In this document: one piece after another, positions 1 to 6,551 of the stretch
How the letters are laid out: every line of letters begins with the position of its first letter
How positions within the stretch are numbered: position 1 is the first letter of the stretch
Assembly: GCA_011526395.1 (NCBI GenBank)
Contig: WTHW01000225.1
Coordinates: 1 to 7,565, forward strand
Source: Alphaproteobacteria bacterium
GTDB lineage: Bacteria > Pseudomonadota > Alphaproteobacteria > Puniceispirillales > Puniceispirillaceae
DNA: 7,565 bases
Direction of reading: 5' to 3'
The notes under the pieces: generated by a model
The model's database searches: none
The model's input: only the letters and a program-made list of their open reading frames with translations
What the model was told of the DNA's origin: nothing
Translations under genes and position numbers: made by a program

Positions 1-2
1 AA

Positions 3-1256
3 AAAGACTTAGAGACCCTTTCATTCCAGCCAAAGCATGATTATACGCACAAATATGATGTCTTGATATTAGGTGGCGGTTTTACAGGCATTTCTGCAGC
101 ATTGGAGCTAGCGGAAAATGGTGTGGATGTGGGTCTGATAGAAGCCTATGGCATTGGCAATGGCGGGTCTGGGCGTAATGGTGGGCACCTCTTGCCAGAC
201 TGGCCATCTAGCTTCCAGCATATAGAAAAGCACCTATCTGGTGACGAGGCAAAGCTGGCATGGCAGATAGGCATGTCCACTGTTGATTTGGCGCGCGAGC
301 GCATCAAGAAATATAAAATCGATTGCGATTTACAACTAGGGTATGTTCATGCCGCCTATCATGACAGGCATGAGGCTGATTTGCGCGATATGCAAGAGAC
401 CTATGCCAAATATGGCCTAGAAGAATTGCAATTTTTACCAAATGAAGATGCCATTCGTGAGCATGTTGGCACAAGCACCTATCAATCAGCCCTTTATGAA
501 GCAGGAGCAGGCCATATTCAGCCACTTAAATATCTGCAAGGACTTGCGCGTGCCGCCGCAAAGGCAGGGGCAGATATTCATCAAAACACGTTGGTAGATT
601 ATGTTGATACAGCGACAAACCAGCTACATATCAATGATGGGCGTGTGTTTAAGGCAAAGCAATTACTGATTTGTGGTAATGCCTATATTCAAAATGTGGC
701 ACCAAAACAAATGCGCCGCACGCTCGCAAATGTGACCTCATCAGTGCTATCAACAAAACCGTTATCAGATAATTTAGCACGTGCGCTCTTGCCACATCGA
801 GATGCTGTATCAGATGGCAATGCCGCGCTTAATTATTACCGCCTTGATGCCCAAAACCGTATGATATTTGGTGGCAGGGCCAGCTATATGATACCTGATA
901 ATCCAGCCATTATTGGGCGTGATTTACAACGGCGCATGGCATCTGTGTTTCCTGAATTATCAGATTATGAGATTGAAACCATCTGGTCAGGGCGCATTGG
1001 AATCACTGTCAGCCGCATCCCCCAATTTGGCAGCCTGTCGGCAGATTGTCATTTTGTGCAAGGCTTCTCTGGTCATGGTGTTGCGCTATCTGGCATGGCT
1101 GGCAAGATATTGGCGCAAAATGCGATGGGTGATGGTACAGCCTTTGAAACCCTGTCCAAAATTGGCCATATCCCCTTCCCCGGCGGCCCTTTACGCACCC
1201 CTGTCCTTGCCCTTGGCATGGCTTATTACAAATTGCGAGATAGGTTAAAAATTTAA
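3..1256 (+). CDS. puuB: PuuB-like gamma-glutamylputrescine oxidase, 5' end cut by window edge
   Basis: FAD-dependent amine oxidase of the DAO/DadA superfamily, predicted to oxidise gamma-glutamylputrescine to gamma-glutamyl-aminobutyraldehyde, releasing ammonia and hydrogen peroxide, in the cytoplasm. The reading frame is open to the left edge, so the gene starts outside the window. 417 residues are visible, and compared with E. coli PuuB (about 426) perhaps 10–15 N-terminal residues are missing. A TTG at 63 is not the start, because the codons before it already encode the conserved strand leading into the FAD motif. Visible-fragment landmarks: dinucleotide-binding GGGFTG at residues 24–29, the ribose-binding acidic residue E47 at the end of the second strand, then SGRNGG (56–61), a motif typical of PuuB. 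Further along are RERIKKYKIDCD, GHIQPLKY, CGNAY, a YYRLDAQNRMIFGG block, SRIPQFG and GFSGHGV, and the C-terminus AYYKLRDRL closely matches PuuB as I recall it. It converges on speB and overlaps it by 4 bp. Its physiological amine is inferred from the neighbouring puuA and speB; a related gamma-glutamyl amine remains possible. Confidence 0.9.
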   Translation, partial: KDLETLSFQPKHDYTHKYDVLILGGGFTGISAALELAENGVDVGLIEAYGIGNGGSGRNGGHLLPDWPSSFQHIEKHLSGDEAKLAWQIGMSTVDLARERIKKYKIDCDLQLGYVHAAYHDRHEADLRDMQETYAKYGLEELQFLPNEDAIREHVGTSTYQSALYEAGAGHIQPLKYLQGLARAAAKAGADIHQNTLVDYVDTATNQLHINDGRVFKAKQLLICGNAYIQNVAPKQMRRTLANVTSSVLSTKPLSDNLARALLPHRDAVSDGNAALNYYRLDAQNRMIFGGRASYMIPDNPAIIGRDLQRRMASVFPELSDYEIETIWSGRIGITVSRIPQFGSLSADCHFVQGFSGHGVALSGMAGKILAQNAMGDGTAFETLSKIGHIPFPGGPLRTPVLALGMAYYKLRDRLKI

Positions 1257-2221
1257 CCCTTCTTCTGCTGTGCTAGGATGCCTAGCCAGTCATGGGCGAC
1301 TGTGGCGGCGGCGAGGCTTGTGATCTCGGCATGGTCAAAGGGAGGGGAGACCTCGACCAAATCCATGCCAATCAGGTTGAGTTTGCTAAGAGAGCGGATC
1401 AGCTCTAGCGCCTGCCATGTGGCAAGGCCGCCTGATACGGGCGTGCCTGTACCGGGTGCAAAGGCAGGGTCAAGCACATCAATATCAAAGCTGACATAGC
1501 ATGGCTTGTTGCCGATGCGGCTTTGTATCATGTTGGCAACCTCATCAACGCCTTTGCGATGGACATCTGGCGCTGTGATAACTTGCATGCCAACATCGCG
1601 GTCATTATGCGTGCGAAGCCCCACTTGGACTGAATGTTCAACATCAATCAGCCCTTCTTTGACAGCTTCATAAAACATGGTGCCATGATCAAGTGGGCCA
1701 AAGCTGTCCCATGTATCTGAATGGGCATCAAATTGCAAAAGCGCGATAGGGCCATAAGCTTCAGCATGTGCCTTAATCAGCGGATAGGCCACAAAGTGAT
1801 CGCCGCCAAAAGATAGCATCTTGGTATCTGTTGCGATGATATTTTTGGCATGGTGATAGATAGCATCAAAAATAGTGGATGGGTCATGTGGGTTTAAGAC
1901 AACATCACCTGCATCCACCACTGAGAGATAATCAGATAGCGCAAAGCCGAAAGGAAAAGCATCAAGTTCAGCCAATTGCACAGAGGCGGCACGAATAGCG
2001 CGCGGACCAAGACGGCAGCCAGGGCGGTATGTTACTGCGCCATCATAGGGAATGCCGCTGACAGCAACATCGACACCATTGAAATCACGGCTATAGGGGC
2101 GACGCAAAAATGAGAGCGCACCTGAATAGGTCGGCTCAAAATAATGTGCATCTGGCTTTTGTGAACGCCATGCCTGATCACCCATTTCAGGGGCTAGGTT
2201 ATTATCTTTATCGTTACTCAT
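1253..2221 (-). CDS. speB: Agmatinase (agmatine ureohydrolase)
   Basis: Cytoplasmic binuclear-manganese ureohydrolase that splits agmatine into putrescine and urea. The 322 residues are slightly longer than E. coli SpeB (306). The metal ligands of the arginase/agmatinase family are all present: H142 in GGDH, D165/H167/D169 in DAHSD and D246/D248 in FDIDVLDP. The loop FAPGTGTPVSGG, the stretch FDHGTMFYEAVKEGLID-like (around 176–193) and GMDLVEVSP (285–293) follow E. coli SpeB closely, which favours agmatinase over guanidinobutyrase or guanidinopropionase. The ATG start is supported by an AGAGGG ribosome site 4 nt upstream. The gene lies 9 nt downstream of the puuA-like gene on the same strand, so the two are almost certainly co-transcribed and the product putrescine is handed to the next enzyme. 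Its stop overlaps the stop of the convergent puuB, leaving no room for a dedicated terminator after it. No arginine decarboxylase is in the window, so agmatine must come from elsewhere or from outside the cell. Confidence 0.93.
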   Translation of the reverse strand: MSNDKDNNLAPEMGDQAWRSQKPDAHYFEPTYSGALSFLRRPYSRDFNGVDVAVSGIPYDGAVTYRPGCRLGPRAIRAASVQLAELDAFPFGFALSDYLSVVDAGDVVLNPHDPSTIFDAIYHHAKNIIATDTKMLSFGGDHFVAYPLIKAHAEAYGPIALLQFDAHSDTWDSFGPLDHGTMFYEAVKEGLIDVEHSVQVGLRTHNDRDVGMQVITAPDVHRKGVDEVANMIQSRIGNKPCYVSFDIDVLDPAFAPGTGTPVSGGLATWQALELIRSLSKLNLIGMDLVEVSPPFDHAEITSLAAATVAHDWLGILAQQKKG

Positions 2222-2225
2222 ATCG

Positions 2226-2231
2226 CCCTCT
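2226..2231 (-). promoter_or_regulatory. Ribosome binding site of speB in the puuA–speB gap
   Basis: On the minus strand AGAGGG lies 4 nt before the speB ATG. It occupies most of the 9-nt gap after puuA, and its first base is the last base of the puuA stop codon. This fixes the speB start and suggests translational coupling with puuA. Confidence 0.7.
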
Positions 2232-3586
2232 TAAATATTATGTGACAGGCTGTGATATTCAAAATCAGAGACATGTTCGGCAAACCTTGTCCATTCCTGC
2301 CTCTTAGTCGCAAGATAATAGGAATATAATGGCTCGCCAAGTGCCTGTTGTATCGCTGTACTTGTGGCATAAATCTGCATAGCTTCTGACATCTCAACTG
2401 GCAGGCTGTCATAATCATGATCATAGGCATTGCCGGTGACTGGATCTGGCGCAGAAAGCGCGCCATCAATGCCCTCTGCCATTGAATAGGCCAGTATCGC
2501 CAACAACAGATAAGGCTGGCAATCAGCGCCAGCACTGCGATATTCAAGGCGCCGCGCTTGTGGCGATGAGGCCGGAATACGCACCGATGCAGACCGATTA
2601 TCATCTCCCCAACAGATTTTAGTTGGCGCATGTGAAGATGGCACAAGACGGCGATAGGAATTCATATGAGGGGCAAGGATAAGAGTTGAAGCCTTCATAA
2701 ATTGCAAAATGCCAGCCACTGCATGATGCAGGGTTTTGGTGCCAGTATCGCTATCATCATGGAAAAGATTTTGACCTGCCTTATCAACAAGTGAGGCGTG
2801 AACATGCATACCATTTCCCGCCTCGCTCATTAATGGCTTTGCCATGAAGCTGGCGCGAATGCCATATGATTTGGCAAGCCCCTTAATCAGATATTTGAAA
2901 ATCAAAATATCATCTGCCAAAGTGACAAGGTCATTTTTGGGCGCAAAGGTAATTTCATATTGGCCGCGCCCTAGCTCTGAGGTGATGGTATCAAGCTTGA
3001 TATCTTGCGCGTCAAGATGGGTGTTTATATCAGCGAATAAGTTATCATAATCATCAAGCTGGTGGGCTGAGAGCGTATCACCTGACGGCGATATTGTGCC
3101 TGTTGCCAATGAGGCGGCAGGAGCAGGCCTCTCATCTGATAGCAGGTGAAACTCCATCTCAACACCAGCGCAGATAGCTTGTGATTTATCACCAAAGCGC
3201 GCTTGCATTTCAGCAAGGCGCCCGCGCGGGCACAGCGCAAGCGGCGCGCCTTCATCATCCACGAATGAGCCTATCAGCAAGGCCGTTGGTTCAGCCATCC
3301 AAACTAGGCGAAGCGGCGTACGGTCAATCAGCGCAATCTGGCCATCTGCATCACCTGTTTCAAATAAAAGGGGGCTGTTGTCGATATCACGTCCCCATAT
3401 ATCTGTTTGAATAATGGAGAGCGGCATTTTAAAACCGCTTTCTAGCAGAGATGATAATTTGGCAATCGGCATACGCTTGCCACGCAGGACGCCATTATAA
3501 TCAAACACCCCCACAACAAGCTGGGTGATATCATCATGCTGGTTAAAAAATTGTGATATGGTCTGATACGCCATCACTTTGCCCAT
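2231..3586 (-). CDS. puuA: PuuA-like gamma-glutamylputrescine synthetase (glutamine synthetase family)
   Basis: ATP-dependent ligase of the glutamine synthetase fold, predicted to join glutamate to putrescine as the first step of the gamma-glutamyl polyamine pathway. The 451 residues compare with about 470 in E. coli PuuA. Landmarks in order: N-terminal beta-grasp region with GVLRGKRMP (32–40); metal-site acidic pair E143 and E145 in GVEMEF; SELGRGQYE (203–211) with E204 and E211; GNGMHVHAS (257–265) with H261; NSYRRLVP (309–316); the nucleotide/phosphate-site segment NRSASVRIP (330–338); and RLEYRSAGAD (346–355) with E348. The usual adenylylation site region of true GlnA is not evident, and MAKP followed by RRLEYRSAGAD is PuuA/GlnT-like. 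The start at 3586 is favoured because TAGGA lies 8 nt upstream; an in-frame ATG four codons later is an alternative. The speB gene follows at 9 nt. Related enzymes use other amines (methylamine, ethanolamine, isopropylamine), so putrescine is inferred from the speB and puuB neighbours. Confidence 0.87.
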   Translation of the reverse strand: MGKVMAYQTISQFFNQHDDITQLVVGVFDYNGVLRGKRMPIAKLSSLLESGFKMPLSIIQTDIWGRDIDNSPLLFETGDADGQIALIDRTPLRLVWMAEPTALLIGSFVDDEGAPLALCPRGRLAEMQARFGDKSQAICAGVEMEFHLLSDERPAPAASLATGTISPSGDTLSAHQLDDYDNLFADINTHLDAQDIKLDTITSELGRGQYEITFAPKNDLVTLADDILIFKYLIKGLAKSYGIRASFMAKPLMSEAGNGMHVHASLVDKAGQNLFHDDSDTGTKTLHHAVAGILQFMKASTLILAPHMNSYRRLVPSSHAPTKICWGDDNRSASVRIPASSPQARRLEYRSAGADCQPYLLLAILAYSMAEGIDGALSAPDPVTGNAYDHDYDSLPVEMSEAMQIYATSTAIQQALGEPLYSYYLATKRQEWTRFAEHVSDFEYHSLSHNI

Positions 3587-3594
3587 CTCATAAA

Positions 3595-3599
3595 TCCTA
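3595..3599 (-). promoter_or_regulatory. Ribosome binding site of puuA
   Basis: TAGGA on the minus strand, 8 nt before the ATG at 3586, supports that start over the ATG at 3574. Its first two bases are also the last two of the right arm of the inverted repeat at 3598–3638. Confidence 0.55.
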
Positions 3600-3638
3600 C
3601 TTGCCTATCCTCAATAGATAGCATGAAAAAGGCAAGTA
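3598..3638. repeat. 9-bp perfect inverted repeat between the small gene and puuA
   Basis: TACTTGCCT (3598–3606) is matched by AGGCAAGTA (3630–3638) with a 23-nt spacer. It fills most of the 52-nt gap between the 85-residue gene (stop at 3639) and the puuA start (3586). A shorter alternative pairing, CTATC (3605–3609) with GATAG (3617–3621), competes for part of the left arm. On the minus-strand transcript the second arm runs into the puuA ribosome site. There is no convincing T-run after the stem, so it is not a standard intrinsic terminator. It could be an operator for an unseen regulator or an mRNA structure affecting puuA translation; both are inference. I see no convincing sigma-70 promoter for puuA in this gap. 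Confidence 0.55.
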
Positions 3639-3896
3639 TTATTCGGCGTCTTGGGTGGTATCTGACTTTTTGATTAAAGAGCGAAAATCAGCCTCAGGAC
3701 GTGCGCCTTCAAAATCAATCACACAAATATTCGCTTCATGACGCTGGCACCACACTTGCAGGCCAGCATCCGTAAAGCCCACATCCATCCGCAAATAACC
3801 GCGCAAAGAAGACGCATCAGACAGCCCGCGCGAAAACTCATCCAAACAAGCCGCACAGACTATCGGCTCTTTAATATTATTGAGGAGATGTTGCAT
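3639..3896 (-). CDS. Small conserved-looking protein with CxxC and CxxH, function unknown
   Basis: This encodes 85 residues, acidic at the C-terminus, with no signal peptide or membrane segment. I do not recognise a named family. Visible features are C14-A-A-C17 near the N-terminus, a central region rich in small and aromatic residues (LRGYLRMDVGFTDAGLQVW), then C50-Q-R-H53 and C58, followed by an IDFEG strand and a charged tail. A CxxC paired with CxxH suggests a metal site, probably zinc, but this is inference from spacing only. The gene starts 17 nt after the CCA end of tRNA-Arg on the same strand, with only a weak GAAAGA ribosome site 6 nt before the ATG. It probably shares the tRNA promoter. 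The long antisense frame over it is broken up by the tRNA and lacks family features, while this frame fits the gap exactly, which supports it being real. Confidence 0.7.
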   Translation of the reverse strand: MQHLLNNIKEPIVCAACLDEFSRGLSDASSLRGYLRMDVGFTDAGLQVWCQRHEANICVIDFEGARPEADFRSLIKKSDTTQDAE

Positions 3897-3913
3897 TTTA
3901 TGTCTTTCACTAT

Positions 3914-3988
3914 TGGCGATCCCGAGAGGAATCGAACCTCTAATTGGGGATTAGGAATCCCCCGTTATATCCGTTTAACTACGGGACC
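3914..3988 (-). tRNA. tRNA-Arg (anticodon CCT)
   Basis: A complete cloverleaf can be drawn on the minus strand. The acceptor GGTCCCG (3988–3982) pairs with CGGGATC (3924–3918) with one G·T pair. The D arm is GTTA / TAAC. The anticodon stem GGGGA / TCCCC encloses the 7-nt loop TTCCTAA (3957–3951), with anticodon CCT at 3955–3953, which reads AGG. A 4-nt variable loop is followed by the T arm AGAGG-TTCGATT-CCTCT. The discriminator is G at 3917 and CCA is encoded at 3916–3914. A sigma-70 promoter lies directly upstream, and an 85-residue gene begins 17 nt downstream on the same strand. Confidence 0.97.
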
Positions 3989-3998
3989 GCTGGGGCTG

Positions 3999-4027
3999 AG
4001 TATAACGGCTTTTTATCGTATTTTCAA
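3999..4027 (-). promoter_or_regulatory. Sigma-70 promoter of tRNA-Arg
   Basis: On the minus strand a -35 box TTGAAA (4027–4022) and a -10 box TATACT (4004–3999) are separated by exactly 17 nt. The expected start is near 3992, a few bases before the mature tRNA 5' end at 3988. This gives a very short leader for RNase P to remove. The promoter begins 8 nt after the terminator of the upstream operon, so it is the natural start for the tRNA and the small gene behind it. Confidence 0.8.
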
Positions 4028-4034
4028 AACCAAC

Positions 4035-4064
4035 AAAAAGGCCGCCTCATAAGGGCGGCCTTTT
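4035..4064 (-). terminator. Rho-independent terminator of the FAD–GcvT operon
   Basis: GGCCGCC (4040–4046) pairs with GGCGGCC (4054–4060) around a 7-nt loop, extended by A/T pairs on both sides. Read on the minus strand, the stem is followed by five T residues (4039–4035). It begins 24 nt after the stop codon at 4089 of the 820-residue gene. A T-rich run also follows on the plus strand, so the hairpin could work in both directions, but no plus-strand gene here needs it. Confidence 0.9.
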
Positions 4065-4088
4065 ATTTTATTTATGATGGCAGATGCG

Positions 4089-6551
4089 TTATGCCTTCAT
4101 CGCTGAATGGCTTGCATCATAAAGTGGCTTAATGCTGGCTTTGACCTGTGCCATTGTGCCATTGACCAAAATCTCAAATTTTGATTCCAAGATATCGGCA
4201 GGTTTTTCTCCAGCGCATGGGATGTAACCCATACCAACTGAGCCGCCCATATAGTGGCCATAATTGCCTGAGGTCAGATAGCCCACCTGCTTGCCATCAC
4301 GATAGATTGGCTCATTATGATAGAACATAATCGCAGGGTCTGTTGCCAAGAATTGGATCAGACGATTTTGTGGGCCGCTTGCACGGCGTTCAGCCACAGC
4401 CGCCTCGCCGATAAAGCCTGTCTTGTCCTTTGGCACAGCAAAGGCAAGGCCGGCATCCACAATGTGATCTTCTTCTGAGATGTCGTGACCAAAATGGCGG
4501 AAGCCTTTTTCAATACGACAAGCATCAACCACATGCATGCCAATTGGCTTCAGATCAAACGCTTTGCCAACCTCGCAGATATGCTCATAGATATGTGCCG
4601 CTTGGTCAGCTGAGCAATATAGCTCCCAGCCAAGTTCGCCCACATAAGAGACACGATGCGCGCGGGCAAGACCCATGCCAACCTCAACCTCTTGGACACC
4701 GCCAAATGGGAACGCCTCATTTGAGAAATCATGACGACATGCCGCTGTTAGCAAGTCACGTGATTTTGGCCCCATCACAGCGATAACAGCTTCTGCGGCT
4801 GTCATATCAATGATAGCGACATGCTCATCAGCATTGACATGGCGGCGCAACCAATCAAGGTCACGCTGTACAGTCGCGGCTGGCAATGTTGCCATGAAAT
4901 CATCAGATGCAAGGCGTGCCACAGTCAGATCACATTCAATACCGCCTGCCTCATTTAGCATTTGCGTATAGACCAATGATCCAACAGCCACATCAATCTG
5001 GTTTGCGCACACACGGTTTAGGAAAGATAGCGCATCTTTGCCCATCACCTTGACCTTACCAAAAGATGATAAGTCCATCACAGCTACGTTTTCACGCACA
5101 GCCATATGTTCTGCTTTTGCATTTTCGAACCAGTTTTGTGGTCCCCAGCTATAGCGATATTCACGCTCTTGGCCTTCATTGGCGAACCAGCCCGGACGCT
5201 CCCATCCAGCTGTCTCACTCATCACCGCGCCTTGTGCTAGCAATTGTGTATGCAATGGCGAGCGACGGATACCACGAGACGTTGTATATTGGCGATACGG
5301 GAAGTGGTCATCATATAATAAGCCCAAAGTCTCTGAGACACGCTCTTTTAGATAGGACTTATTACGCTGGAATGGCTGTACGCGGCGTACATCATATTCC
5401 CACAGATCATAAGGTGGCTGGCCTTTATCCATCCACTCTGCCAAAGCCATGCCAGCTCCGCCTGATGAGACAATACCAATCGAATTATAACCAGCGGCAA
5501 CCCAATATCCCTCAACACCAGGCGCACGACCTAGATAATGTCTATCATCAGGTGTGAAGCTTTCTGGCCCGTTAAAGAATGTGTGAATACCAGCTGTTTC
5601 CAAAATCGGCATACGTGATACAGCCGCCGCCAAAATTGGCTCAAAGTGATCAAAATCTTCTGGCAGTTGGTCAAAACAGAAATCTTCTGGAATGCCATCT
5701 ACAGCCCATGGCTTTGCATTTGGCTCAAACGCACCAAGCAAGATTTTGCCAGCATCTTCTTTATAATAAGCGCATTCTTCTGGTACACGCAGAACTGGCA
5801 AGCGGCTCATATCAGGGATTTGTTCTGTGACGATATAGAAATGCTCACATGCCTGTAGTGGCAAGCTAACGCCTGACTTCACTGCCAAGTCACGTGCCCA
5901 CATACCGCCACAATTGACAATCATATCACAATCAATCTGGCCTGTTTCGCCATCTTGTGACCATGTAACGCCTGTGACTTTATCATCTTCGATGATGACA
6001 TCATCCACTTTGACACCTTCAAAGATTTGCGCGCCGCGCATGCGTGCGCCTTTGGCAAGTGCCATCGCCACATTCGCAGGGTCAGACTGACCATCAGCTG
6101 GCAGATAAACAGCACCTTTTACATCATCAATATTCAAATAAGGATAATATGCTTGTGCTTCTTCTGGTGAGATTGGCTGTGCTTCGACATTAAAGACAGC
6201 TGCCATTTCAGCTTGTCTTGTAATCTCTTCCATCCGCTCATCAGTTAGAGCCACTGTAAGAGAGCCTGTTGCACGCATGCCAGTGGCAACACCTGTTTCA
6301 GCTTCAAGATTCATGTAAAGATCAGCTGAATATTTGGCGAGCCTTGTCGCATTTTTAGATGAGCGCAACTGGCCAATCAAGCCTGCCGCATGCCAAGTGG
6401 TGCCAGATGTTAGCTGCTTGCGTTCAAGCAATACAACATCACTCCAGCCCAGCTTGGTCAAATGATATGCAACTGAACAACCAGAGACCCCGCCGCCAAT
6501 AATGACGACGCGGGCTTTTTTTGGAAGGGCTTTTACGCTTGTTTCGCTCAT
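4089..6551 (-). CDS. FAD-dependent dimethylglycine/sarcosine dehydrogenase-like protein with GcvT domain
   Basis: Complete 820-residue fusion, a usual length for bacterial DMGDH/SARDH-type enzymes. These oxidise an N-methyl glycine derivative at FAD and transfer the released formaldehyde unit to tetrahydrofolate in a C-terminal GcvT-like domain. Residues 14–372 form the DAO-type oxidoreductase: GGGVSG (19–24), E43 at the end of the second strand, and TSGTTWHAAGL (48–58), in which H54 matches the histidine that carries covalent FAD in dimethylglycine dehydrogenases. A linker of the FAO type follows (about 375–430). The GcvT domain runs from about 432 to 720, with MAVRENVAVMDLSSF (483–497), GGIECDLTV (536–544) whose D541 matches the proposed catalytic aspartate of T-proteins, GELGWEL (638–644) and RIEKGFRHFGHD (679–690). 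The barrel-like C-terminal domain is about 727–810. Cytoplasmic, with no signal peptide. The ATG overlaps the upstream stop as ATGA, with GAAAGG 8 nt before it. Substrate (dimethylglycine, sarcosine or another N-methyl compound) is unresolved. Confidence 0.88.
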   Translation of the reverse strand: MSETSVKALPKKARVVIIGGGVSGCSVAYHLTKLGWSDVVLLERKQLTSGTTWHAAGLIGQLRSSKNATRLAKYSADLYMNLEAETGVATGMRATGSLTVALTDERMEEITRQAEMAAVFNVEAQPISPEEAQAYYPYLNIDDVKGAVYLPADGQSDPANVAMALAKGARMRGAQIFEGVKVDDVIIEDDKVTGVTWSQDGETGQIDCDMIVNCGGMWARDLAVKSGVSLPLQACEHFYIVTEQIPDMSRLPVLRVPEECAYYKEDAGKILLGAFEPNAKPWAVDGIPEDFCFDQLPEDFDHFEPILAAAVSRMPILETAGIHTFFNGPESFTPDDRHYLGRAPGVEGYWVAAGYNSIGIVSSGGAGMALAEWMDKGQPPYDLWEYDVRRVQPFQRNKSYLKERVSETLGLLYDDHFPYRQYTTSRGIRRSPLHTQLLAQGAVMSETAGWERPGWFANEGQEREYRYSWGPQNWFENAKAEHMAVRENVAVMDLSSFGKVKVMGKDALSFLNRVCANQIDVAVGSLVYTQMLNEAGGIECDLTVARLASDDFMATLPAATVQRDLDWLRRHVNADEHVAIIDMTAAEAVIAVMGPKSRDLLTAACRHDFSNEAFPFGGVQEVEVGMGLARAHRVSYVGELGWELYCSADQAAHIYEHICEVGKAFDLKPIGMHVVDACRIEKGFRHFGHDISEEDHIVDAGLAFAVPKDKTGFIGEAAVAERRASGPQNRLIQFLATDPAIMFYHNEPIYRDGKQVGYLTSGNYGHYMGGSVGMGYIPCAGEKPADILESKFEILVNGTMAQVKASIKPLYDASHSAMKA

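Noticed and set aside
63..65. TTG as the start codon of the PuuB-like gene
   Set aside because: The frame is open to the window edge, and the preceding codons encode the conserved KYDV strand that leads into the FAD-binding glycines, so the true start is outside.
2231..3586. Housekeeping glutamine synthetase GlnA, or gamma-glutamylmethylamide synthetase
   Set aside because: The motifs resemble PuuA/GlnT more than GlnA, and the speB and puuB neighbours point to putrescine. No glutamate-amidoligase partner genes of the N-methylglutamate pathway are seen.
3914..3988. tRNA-Arg as an integration site of a mobile element
   Set aside because: tRNA-Arg genes are common attachment sites, but I see no integrase, no repeated copy of the tRNA 3' end and no phage or island gene in the window.
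3738..4052. Open frame of 104 codons on the plus strand
   Set aside because: It runs antisense through the tRNA-Arg gene, its promoter and part of the terminator; these structured elements explain the sequence better.
5066..5557. Open frame of 163 codons on the plus strand
   Set aside because: It lies wholly inside the 820-residue FAD–GcvT gene on the other strand and shows no recognisable motif; it is a shadow of that coding sequence.
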